Assembly: GCF_900635815.1 (NCBI RefSeq)
Contig: NZ_LR134173.1
Location: 186,001 to 250,000 of the forward strand
Length of the DNA: 64,000 nucleotides
Reading direction: 5' to 3'
Source of the DNA: Legionella cherrii
Lineage (GTDB): Bacteria; Pseudomonadota; Gammaproteobacteria; Legionellales; Legionellaceae
Each line of letters opens with the position of its first letter. The first letter of the stretch is position 1. The translations under genes were made by a program, and so were the position numbers. A model generated the notes under the pieces. It made no database searches, was not told where the DNA came from, and saw nothing but the letters and a program-made list of their open reading frames with translations. This document shows positions 57,132 through 64,000 of the stretch, piece by piece.

Positions 57132-57413
57132 TTAGTCTCGAGTACCAACATATTTATCATCGAAATATCGACGCAATTTAGTTCTCAAAGTACCACGGCT
57201 AATCCCCAGCATAATTGCTGCACGTGACTGATTGTACTTGCAATGTTCCATCACTGCGCGAAACAAAGGTGTTTCGATCTCTTCAAGTACAAATTGGTAT
57301 AAGTCAACAGGATCAGTTCCCTTAAGCTCGGAAAAATATTTTTGCACTGAAAGAGTTACGCTTTCGGCCAGAGAAGCGGTGTTATCCACTACTTCGTTAC
57401 TGATTGTTGTCAT
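57132..57413 (-). CDS. fis: Fis family nucleoid-associated regulator
   Basis: 93 aa. The C-terminal helix-turn-helix is typical: MEHCKYNQSRAAIMLGISRG then TLRTKLRRY. Fis bends DNA and controls growth-phase genes; Legionella has several Fis proteins, some of which repress effector genes (remembered, not shown here). A very strong ribosome site, AAGGAGGAGCT, precedes the ATG, consistent with high expression in rapid growth. Confidence 0.93.
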   Translation of the reverse strand: MTTISNEVVDNTASLAESVTLSVQKYFSELKGTDPVDLYQFVLEEIETPLFRAVMEHCKYNQSRAAIMLGISRGTLRTKLRRYFDDKYVGTRD

Positions 57414-57595
57414 TATTATTAGCTCCTCCTTTTAAAAACAGTATATTACCGAAACAAGCCCATTGAGACAAGGGCAGAACAGAAAAAACTGCATTAAAAA
57501 TCAATATATAATGTTCATTCACAGCGCAAGGAGTTCTTATAAGGAGTGAGTTGTTTTTTACGCACTCCTCCTTACAAAATTTCTCCAATTACATC

Positions 57596-59056
57596 TTAAA
57601 ATTTCATCATTGAAGGGTCATATGGTTTGCCATTAATTGTAAATTTACCCTGGTCCAAACTGGCTTCAATCACAAAATCAGTTCCTTGAACTGTAATTAA
57701 GCCACTTTGCTGCAGTGCATTTATTTGTTTGTTGGTTTGCATTTCAGCTAATTGCTCAACTGTTGGGGCGGTCTGATTTGTTTGAGCGGTAGTTTGGTTC
57801 GCTTGCAATTGTTGTGTTAAGGTTTGTTGCAATTCAGGTTTTTTGGCGATTTGTTGAATCACTGATTGCTTCATAATCTCTTTTACAGCTTCTGCAGGAA
57901 CTTGTAATTTTGCTTTACCCTGTATTTTTTGCATCATTTCAAATGGGTTAGCATTTTCACCCTTAGGCAAAGTAACAAAAAGATTTCCTTCAATCTGTCC
58001 CTGGGGAATCTTTAGGCTCAGTTTAGAGATTTCAAATTCCGCACCCTTATTAAATAATTTGGGTAGTTCAGGAAGCAAGGCAAGCATTGCTTGTTGGCGT
58101 TGCATGTCATTACCGTTTTGCATCGCCGTTGTTTGCTGATTAATTTTAGCCAACACATCCGCATCAAGATTTCTTAAAGCAACTTCCAAATCTCCTGGAC
58201 CATAATTTTGACCATTTGCTAATAGAGATTTTAGAGTCACATTAAAATTAGTATTAAAAAGATGTTGCTCGATATCACTGTCTGACTTAATTACCAGATC
58301 GACAATCTCAAACATTTTTTGATCTTTGACTAAGACAACAAAAGACGGCAGCATGAAGTTTGCATCCCCAAGATACAATCCGGCGGGTGTCTCATGCAAA
58401 TCATAATCGCTCGATACTTTACTTAAAGTAATTTTGGTATCATCTTTGGTAGCATTTAAGCCATCCAATTTGATTTTCCCTTCAACCTTTCCCATCCCAG
58501 AAGACATGGTGGTACTTGAGTTCATCCCCAACCATTCAAAGTTACCAGTACCATCTTTGGCAATTAATTTAAAGTTAGGCACTTTGAAATCGACGGTGCT
58601 TTCATTTAAGTAGTTCACGAAAATACTTAAATCCAACTGTGGCTTAACGGAGTCTTTAGAGAATTGGGCATCAAATTGCTCATTATATTGCGATGGAAAC
58701 GGGAAAACTGTCTCAGCATAGCCCAACCCAAAGCGCAAACGCTTATTTGCAAAAATAACTGGACCATGATGGATTGTTAGTGGCATCTCTGAATTAAAAT
58801 CTTGGGCAGGAAGAGTTTGAGGTTGTCCATTTGCATCTTTAACAACGCGTTCTGGAATATGCAAGCGCCATTTGATTTTGGCTTCAGAACTAAATAATCC
58901 TTTATGGTATTGCTCAATTTCAGCATATAAGCCATTTGATTGGTCAATTACTTCTACATTCTTTCTGATTGTTTTTTCAGTAAGAACACCCATGCCATAA
59001 TATCCGCCTAGAATTAGAACGGCCAGGATAATTACTAATCCTGTAAATTTTTTCAT
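57596..59056 (-). CDS. DUF945 (YdgA-like) protein
   Basis: 486 aa from ATG 59056 (MKKFTGLVI), with GGAG 8 bases upstream; in-frame starts at 59068 and 59155 add unsuitable residues before the signal anchor. One N-terminal membrane segment (LVIILAVLILGGYYGMG) and a large periplasmic part with repeated Asn/Gln-rich strands and a late helical Gln/Thr-rich region (LQQTLTQQLQANQTTAQTNQ). The family is conserved and of unknown role at the cell envelope. Confidence 0.85.
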   Translation of the reverse strand: MKKFTGLVIILAVLILGGYYGMGVLTEKTIRKNVEVIDQSNGLYAEIEQYHKGLFSSEAKIKWRLHIPERVVKDANGQPQTLPAQDFNSEMPLTIHHGPVIFANKRLRFGLGYAETVFPFPSQYNEQFDAQFSKDSVKPQLDLSIFVNYLNESTVDFKVPNFKLIAKDGTGNFEWLGMNSSTTMSSGMGKVEGKIKLDGLNATKDDTKITLSKVSSDYDLHETPAGLYLGDANFMLPSFVVLVKDQKMFEIVDLVIKSDSDIEQHLFNTNFNVTLKSLLANGQNYGPGDLEVALRNLDADVLAKINQQTTAMQNGNDMQRQQAMLALLPELPKLFNKGAEFEISKLSLKIPQGQIEGNLFVTLPKGENANPFEMMQKIQGKAKLQVPAEAVKEIMKQSVIQQIAKKPELQQTLTQQLQANQTTAQTNQTAPTVEQLAEMQTNKQINALQQSGLITVQGTDFVIEASLDQGKFTINGKPYDPSMMKF

Positions 59057-59215
59057 TCTGTTCTCCATGTTATTAATTCGCAAGTAGCAAAACTGCAGCT
59101 CAAAGTATAACAGCAAATAACATCGGAGTGCGATAAGCTTATAAAAAAACAGCAATAACTATTTTTTATGTCAATTGATATTTTTTTCAAATTTGCTTGA
59201 TGAACACGACTTGAG

Positions 59216-59243
59216 GTCATCCCGGCGTGTAACGCCGGATGAC
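59216..59243. repeat. Short palindromic repeat
   Basis: GTCATCCCGGCGT (59216-59228) pairs with ACGCCGGATGAC (59232-59243) with one bulged C. It lies between the DUF945 and MFS genes and resembles widespread GTCATCCC-type intergenic palindromes. Confidence 0.6.
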
Positions 59244-59297
59244 AAAGTAATTAATAATATTCGGGTGGAAAATAATCCCTAAAAAAGCCCTATGGGT

Positions 59298-60593
59298 TTA
59301 GGCGTGATTTTTAGGCTTACAATACGTTTCCTTAACTGTAAAAGCTAATATGAGAGCGATAATGGAACAAAGAGGAAGTATCCTTAAGCCCGCTTGGAAA
59401 TCAGAGAGTAATAAAGTTTCAACATTATAAGCACGAGCACCTGAAACCATATCGACCAAGCGTCCAACCAAAGGCTGCAATAGAGCACCTACAAAGATTG
59501 ATATCATATTGGTAAATGCAATAGAAGTTCCGACCACATTTCTGTCATGTATCTCAGTTGAGACCGCATAGGCTATGGCAACACCAGTATTTGTTACTCC
59601 GAAAAAGAAGAAGAGTAGATATGCTGATGTTTGGCTTAGCACAGGACTAAATACATAGAGAGAGGTAAGTATAACGCCAAAAACTGCAGAGAGTATCATT
59701 AAAGGCTTACGACGCCCCATTTTATCTGAAAGCCAACCGGATAAAGGACCGCTAATACCCCAACCAATAAAAATTAATCCTGTAGCAAATGCAGCTGCAT
59801 GAGCTCCAAGTCCCCTACCAAATTGTAAGTATGCAGGGCCAATTGCCTCACCAATCACTGCGGTTGGGCCAAATAAAAATCCAGCATATAATGCATTGAG
59901 CCATGTTTGTCTGCACGATAATACAATTTTTAAGCTCTGGAGAATGCTGAGCTGATTTACAGAGTGGACTTCACTACGATGCTCGCCAGGTTTATCTTGT
60001 ACAAATTGATACAATAACGCGGCAAGTGCGATAAATAGAAAAGCAATAATCAACATACTGTGGCGCCAACCCACATTAGTCACTAAAAATGAAACAGGCG
60101 CTTCACCAGCAGCAGCCCCTAGCATTCCTAATGCTTGGGTTAAACCGGCTAATAAACCCAACATGGTAGGTGGAAACCAGGATGTAGCTAATCTTAATGA
60201 GCAAATAAAAGCAAATGCCGCACTGAAACCTATGAGCATTCTACCTATTGAGGCCATGAACAACCCATCTGCAAGACCAAAAACACAACATCCGAACGCG
60301 GTAACTAATGACATTACTGTAAGTAGCCAACGGATACTTAATCGGTCTACCGTAAGGCCTACAGGAATTTGCATTAAAATATAAGGGACATAGAATGAGG
60401 CGGTTATTATGCCAAAGCCTGCTTCATTAATCCCAAAATCCATTTGCAAGTATCGATGCATTACGCCGGGTGCAACACGAGCCATATAATCAGAAAAATA
60501 GAACGCAGCAGCCAACCCCCATACTAACCAAGCAAATCCTAAATATTTTTTTTGGTTATAAATTTCTACTCTAGACTCATGTATTTTGTTCAT
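59298..60593 (-). CDS. Major facilitator superfamily transporter
   Basis: 431 aa with about 12 membrane segments. MFS signatures: the loop 2-3 motif region QIPVGLTVDRLSIRWLL, and SGWLSDKMGRRKPLMILSA between helices 8 and 9. It opens with a FYFSDYMARVAPGVM segment like those of organic-acid/sugar-phosphate type carriers. Substrate unknown. Ribosome site GAGAG 4 bases before the ATG. Confidence 0.88.
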   Translation of the reverse strand: MNKIHESRVEIYNQKKYLGFAWLVWGLAAAFYFSDYMARVAPGVMHRYLQMDFGINEAGFGIITASFYVPYILMQIPVGLTVDRLSIRWLLTVMSLVTAFGCCVFGLADGLFMASIGRMLIGFSAAFAFICSLRLATSWFPPTMLGLLAGLTQALGMLGAAAGEAPVSFLVTNVGWRHSMLIIAFLFIALAALLYQFVQDKPGEHRSEVHSVNQLSILQSLKIVLSCRQTWLNALYAGFLFGPTAVIGEAIGPAYLQFGRGLGAHAAAFATGLIFIGWGISGPLSGWLSDKMGRRKPLMILSAVFGVILTSLYVFSPVLSQTSAYLLFFFFGVTNTGVAIAYAVSTEIHDRNVVGTSIAFTNMISIFVGALLQPLVGRLVDMVSGARAYNVETLLLSDFQAGLRILPLCSIIALILAFTVKETYCKPKNHA

Positions 60594-60949
60594 AAACTCT
60601 CTACACTAATAAAAATCCTAATTAGTTTTGTTCGATTGAAAAGGTACAACTGGTAGACTCATCAAAAAACAAACCTCCAGGATAGAGTTTGTTAACATTC
60701 CATTTACATTCCGAGTTTACTAGTACATCTTTAACGGTATGAAATAGAATCAAACCCTAATATACTTATCCAAAAAATGAGCAATAATTCTGCAAAACAA
60801 AACCTACATTATACTTGTGTTGTCATTTATTTCAACACATAGTTTGATTTCATTTTCATAGGTATAGAAAATGGTTATAATTTACTAACATAACGTCCAT
60901 TGTTGTAAATAAATATCACAATCTGATCTACATATTACTAAGGCTTAAA
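60594..60949. other. Gene-free AT-rich divergent promoter region
   Basis: 356 bases between the divergent MFS and SseB-N genes. AT-rich; it must hold promoters for both, but no pair of hexamers is convincing. No ORF, repeat or structured RNA seen. Confidence 0.4.
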
Positions 60950-61339
60950 ATGAATGCTCTTAATCATGCAATAAAAGAGGCGCTTAATGCAGCTGGAAAT
61001 AACAAAGAAGCGAATAAAGCCTATCTTGAGTTTATTAAAGCGAATTTTATTATACCCATTGAAAAAAATTCCGACGACAATCAACCTAAGGTATTGTTTT
61101 TACAAGAACAAGAACATGTTTTTCTTCCCGTGTTTTCTGAAATGAGCTATCTTGATGCATGGGCTGTAGATATCGCTACCGACATAAAACTTCTTAAATT
61201 ATCTGGTGTCGATTTACTTAAAGGACTTGGTGAGAATGTAACCGTATGCCTTAATATCGGTAGCGATATATACAAAGAATTCAACCCATCGGAAACAGCA
61301 CGAATGCGCTCCATGGTATTAAAATTTTTCAAGGATTGA
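60950..61339 (+). CDS. SseB N-terminal-domain protein
   Basis: 129 aa. The pattern LEFIKANFIIPIE, VFLPVFSEMSYLDAWAVD and VTVCLNIGSDIYKEFNPSE matches the N-terminal domain of SseB-family proteins, ending with the predicted helix (TARMRSMVLKFF); the usual C-terminal domain is missing. Function of such stand-alone domains is unknown. A long perfect hairpin follows the stop at 61345. Confidence 0.7.
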   Translation: MNALNHAIKEALNAAGNNKEANKAYLEFIKANFIIPIEKNSDDNQPKVLFLQEQEHVFLPVFSEMSYLDAWAVDIATDIKLLKLSGVDLLKGLGENVTVCLNIGSDIYKEFNPSETARMRSMVLKFFKD

Positions 61340-61344
61340 GATAG

Positions 61345-61388
61345 ATACCCAAGAAACTGGCTAAGACCTCACAATGTTTCTTGGGTAT
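61345..61388 (+). terminator. Long hairpin after the SseB-N gene
   Basis: ATACCCAAGAAAC (61345-61357) and GTTTCTTGGGTAT (61376-61388), 13 bp perfect, start 5 bases past the stop. No T-run follows; a second small hairpin (CTCCCTCACAGGGAG) comes directly after, so it may be a repeat element doing duty as terminator. Confidence 0.5.
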
Positions 61389-61488
61389 ACCTCTCCCTCA
61401 CAGGGAGAAGGTACTCATGAGGGTTAAGCAGCATAATCCGACATTGATGAAGCTAAATCTTCTATCAAACTTCACTAGAGGGCAAACT

Positions 61489-61863
61489 CTATGCTACCAA
61501 TTCAAATAATTGATATCCAACTATAGCTGAAGCAGCTATGGCACCACTAATTTCAATAACTAGAGATAAAAAGCTGTGCTTATGACCATACTCTTGATCG
61601 TTTGCAGCTCCTTCCTCGCATGTAGACAGTTCTTCATTGTCGGTCTTATTTAATTCAAATAAAGGTTCTTCACCCTCAATTGCATCCCACCAACCTTCCA
61701 ACCAATGCTCTGCCTGTTGAGTACCCTTACGGAAAGGATTATCCTCTTCAGTCATATCGGCAAGTGCACATTCGTAACCAAATGCATAACTGTCTTCATA
61801 AGTTGGATGTTCGATGTTAAAACGTAATTTAATATGTGGTAGTAAGGCTGTTATGTCGTTCAT
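61489..61863 (-). CDS. letE: LetE-like/RMF-like small protein with C-terminal membrane segment
   Basis: 124 aa. Residues 20-65 (YEDSYAFGYECALADM; NPFRKGTQQAEHWLEGWWDA) follow the ribosome modulation factor pattern (Y..G...A......NP......R..WL.GW..A). A hydrophobic C-terminal segment (LSLVIEISGAIAASAIVGYQ) is not part of RMF. In L. pneumophila I remember a small protein of this kind, LetE, a transmission-trait enhancer, encoded close to pdxH, sucD and fis; the same neighbours are seen here, which is why I use the symbol. Ribosome site GAGGG precedes the ATG. Confidence 0.6.
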   Translation of the reverse strand: MNDITALLPHIKLRFNIEHPTYEDSYAFGYECALADMTEEDNPFRKGTQQAEHWLEGWWDAIEGEEPLFELNKTDNEELSTCEEGAANDQEYGHKHSFLSLVIEISGAIAASAIVGYQLFELVA

Positions 61864-62313
61864 GATTATACCCTCTATTTATACAGTACATGAATTTTTA
61901 ATACTGTTAATAATTTCTACATTTAAGTTAATTTTACGACTTTATGTTAACGCTTATTTACCAAATAAAAACATTTACTAATTCTTGACAAATTTTTTTT
62001 AACTCAGAAAAAATAACGTTGAGATCAATTTTGTTGTTATTTCTAAATATTTATATTGCAATTACTATGCCAATCTTTTTTTTGTCTCTTTAAAAAACAC
62101 AAAAAATAGAGTAAGAACAGAAAGAGGGAAAAAATATATATTTGTGGCAGAACTTAACTTTTTGCCGGCAAATTTTGCCGCCAGTACCGTTTCTACTTCA
62201 TTTAAGCAAGGAGCATTCAAAGTGTATTAAAGCGGCATAAAGCACTGAGCGAGGAGGTTAATTCAGCTTTTTTAGCTTCTGTGATGCTTTTTGTTCTGTT
62301 ATCTAGGTTATGG
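61864..62313. other. 450-base gene-free AT-rich region
   Basis: The longest gap without a gene, between pdxH (whose stop is at 62314) and letE. It must contain the letE promoter; TGTATAAAT on the - strand (rc near 61880) could be an extended -10. A TTGACA occurs on the + strand near 61984 and a small palindrome TTGCCGGCAA at about 62161. No ORF; a small RNA cannot be excluded. Confidence 0.4.
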
Positions 62314-62961
62314 CTAAGGAGCTAACCGATGATGCTTCCATTGTCCATCATGTTGATAATAATGAATTCGATCATGTAAGCGATTATCTCGTCCTTGCCA
62401 AAACTCGATTTCATCAGGAATAACCATATAACCACCCCAGTAGTTAGGACGTAATACCGGTTCTTGTCCATGCTTTTGTATTAAATCATTCAGGGCTTTC
62501 TCCAACGACTCTCTTCCCGCAACCTCATGGCTTTGGGGAGAAACAATCGCACTGAATTGGCTTTTAATAGGTCTTGAGGAAAAATAAAGATCAGACTGCT
62601 CCTCATCAACTTGCTTGATTTGACCACGTATCCGTACTTGCCTTGCCATTTGTGGCCAATAAAAATTAAGCGCCACATGAGGGTTATTTTGAATTTGTTT
62701 TGATTTTGTACTTTGATAGTTGGTATAAAAAACAAACTTCCCCTCATCAACACCCTTTAACAAAACAACTCGGGAGTCAGGGTAACCTCGATTATCTACC
62801 GTAGAAAGAACCATAGCGGTCGGATCGTTTTTTTCATTTTTTAAAACGTCTTCAAACCAGAGCTTAAATTGGACAAGCGGATCATCTGGAAGTGATTCCT
62901 CACTTAAATTGAGATCCCCATACTCACGTCGTATATCCGCAATGCTTCGAAAATTTGTCAT
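62314..62961 (-). CDS. pdxH: Pyridoxamine 5'-phosphate oxidase
   Basis: 215 aa, normal length. FMN/PLP-binding motifs: [46 protein letters not shown] and the C-terminal [11 protein letters not shown]. It oxidises PNP/PMP to pyridoxal phosphate, the cofactor used by SufS in this window. Confidence 0.95.
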   Translation of the reverse strand: MTNFRSIADIRREYGDLNLSEESLPDDPLVQFKLWFEDVLKNEKNDPTAMVLSTVDNRGYPDSRVVLLKGVDEGKFVFYTNYQSTKSKQIQNNPHVALNFYWPQMARQVRIRGQIKQVDEEQSDLYFSSRPIKSQFSAIVSPQSHEVAGRESLEKALNDLIQKHGQEPVLRPNYWGGYMVIPDEIEFWQGRDNRLHDRIHYYQHDGQWKHHRLAP

Positions 62962-63071
62962 GAAATACCATTAAAAAATTGGGTATCAGTGAACCCCAGT
63001 TATAGAGAACGATTCGATATTCCTCAGTTTTGGCTCTACCCGCGACCATTAGTATGATTAGGCTTTTAACC

Positions 63072-63161
63072 TTTGTCATCTCCGCAAAAGCGGAAATCCA
63101 TTCTCAGAGCAGCTCACTCCCTTATTTAGAAATAGATTCCCGCCTGAGCGGGAATGACAAA
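63072..63161. repeat. Inverted-repeat element with TCATTCCCGC-type ends
   Basis: TTTGTCATCTCCGC (63072-63085) and GCGGGAATGACAAA (63148-63161) match at 12 of 14 positions. Each end also folds on itself (CCGC-AAAA-GCGG; ATTCCCGC-CTGA-GCGGGAAT). Same end type as 48825-48910. Located between pdxH and sucD. Confidence 0.65.
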
Positions 63162-63217
63162 ATTCTTAACTTAATGGCTGTAGGCTTTGTCTTAACTCAA
63201 GCTATAGCCTGAATTGA

Positions 63218-64000
63218 CTACCAACCAGTTACTTCGGCAATTGCATCGCCTAAATCCGCTGGTGAACGTACTGTTTTTACACCGGCTGCTTCTAATGCTT
63301 TAAACTTTTCAGCTGCTGTTCCTTTACCACCAGAGATAATTGCACCAGCATGCCCCATACGCTTGCCAGCGGGCGCGGTAACCCCTGCTATATAGGAAAC
63401 GACTGGCTTACTTACATGTGATTTAATGTATTCAGCAGCCTCTTCTTCCGCAGAGCCTCCAATTTCACCGACCATGATAATGGCTTGTGTTTGAGAGTCT
63501 TGCTCAAACAAAGCTAATGCATCAATAAAACTGGTTCCAGGAATTGGATCACCACCAATACCAATACAGGTACTTTGCCCAAATCCTTTATCGGTGGTTT
63601 GTTTTACTGCTTCATAGGTTAGTGTACCAGAGCGTGAGACGATACCTACTTTACCAGGCAAATGAATTGAACCAGGCATAATCCCGATTTTGCATTCGCC
63701 TGGAGTGATAATTCCAGGGCAGTTTGGTCCAATTAAACGGGCTTGGGTATTATTTTCTAAATAGACTTTTACTTGCAACATGTCTAATACAGGAACACCC
63801 TCTGTGATACAAACAATTAATTGAATTCCTGCGTCTGCTGCTTCCAAAATAGAATCTTTGCAAAATGGCGCTGGAACGTATATTACACTGGCTTCCGCTT
63901 TAGTTTCTTCAACGGCTTCACGCATCGTATTAAATACCGGTAAGCCCAGATGCTTCTGCCCACCTTTTCCTGGTGTCACGCCACCAACCATACGTGTGCC
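63218..64000 (-). CDS. sucD: Succinyl-CoA synthetase alpha subunit, 5' part beyond window
   Basis: The frame is open to the right edge; the last visible codons read [14 protein letters not shown], an internal sequence of SucD about 30-35 residues after its usual start. The phosphohistidine is in [11 protein letters not shown] and the CoA/nucleotide region in [16 protein letters not shown]. It forms succinate and ATP/GTP from succinyl-CoA with SucC, presumably encoded upstream outside the window. Confidence 0.96.
   Translation of the reverse strand, partial: GTRMVGGVTPGKGGQKHLGLPVFNTMREAVEETKAEASVIYVPAPFCKDSILEAADAGIQLIVCITEGVPVLDMLQVKVYLENNTQARLIGPNCPGIITPGECKIGIMPGSIHLPGKVGIVSRSGTLTYEAVKQTTDKGFGQSTCIGIGGDPIPGTSFIDALALFEQDSQTQAIIMVGEIGGSAEEEAAEYIKSHVSKPVVSYIAGVTAPAGKRMGHAGAIISGGKGTAAEKFKALEAAGVKTVRSPADLGDAIAEVTGW

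Noticed and set aside
61864..62313. RsmY/RsmZ-type regulatory RNA
   Set aside because: I do not see the several GGA-in-loop hairpins expected, and the known Legionella copies lie elsewhere.
1..64000. CRISPR array, prophage or insertion sequence
   Set aside because: No regularly spaced repeats, transposase, integrase or phage structural motif was found on reading both strands.

Overview
The window looks like a chromosomal segment of a Legionella species or a close relative within Legionellaceae. The evidence is an AT-rich gammaproteobacterial gene set that includes the Dot/Icm secretion stabilisers DotU and IcmF (IcmF is 973 aa, short compared with type VI TssM), an ankyrin protein and several large proteins without obvious housekeeping homology (typical of Dot/Icm effectors), a LetE/RMF-like small protein close to fis, and a PHB granule cluster. 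No rRNA, CRISPR array, prophage or insertion sequence was seen. One tRNA, tRNA-Gln(UUG), is present.

Layout. 1-7.9 kb is an accessory, probably biosynthetic region: the 3' end of a type II thioesterase gene (+), then on the - strand a FAAL-ACP-KS polyketide synthase, a FadL-type outer-membrane protein and a MIO-type aromatic amino acid ammonia-lyase. 8-11.9 kb is housekeeping: coaBC-dut-algC on -, radC divergent on +. 12-14.5 kb holds a small secreted protein and a 665-aa effector-like protein. 14.6-21.6 kb is the SUF iron-sulfur operon (Rrf2 regulator-sufB-C-D-S-U-sufT) followed by epmA. sufB carries a single-base frameshift in an A7 run, and a strong palindrome lies upstream of the regulator. 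22-30 kb is a secretion/effector block: an ankyrin protein, a 629-aa protein with a CheD-like Cys-His motif, small unknowns, and dotU-icmF.

30-36 kb carries a Tim44-domain protein and a three-gene phosphorelay/cyclic-di-GMP operon (MHYT hybrid kinase, lone receiver, Hpt-REC-REC-GGDEF). 36-46 kb has greA, carB, a membrane protein with a possible U-box-like tail, a BaiN-family flavoprotein and lptF-lptG. 46-50 kb is the PHB cluster (phasin, phaR, two phaB) plus a fatty-acid desaturase. 50-57 kb has mutM, a frameshifted plsC-like acyltransferase, ggt, coaD, lolB, tRNA-Gln and prs. 57-64 kb has fis, a DUF945 protein, an MFS transporter, an SseB-N protein, the LetE-like protein, pdxH and the 3' part of sucD, which runs off the right edge.

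Most genes are ordinary chromosomal functions in short operons with 1-8 base overlaps. The parts that deserve a second look are the left-edge PKS/ammonia-lyase group, the 22-30 kb block, the two single-A frameshifts (sufB, plsC), and a scattering of short inverted-repeat elements in intergenic gaps. All function calls rest on reading motifs by eye and on remembered family features; no database search was possible.
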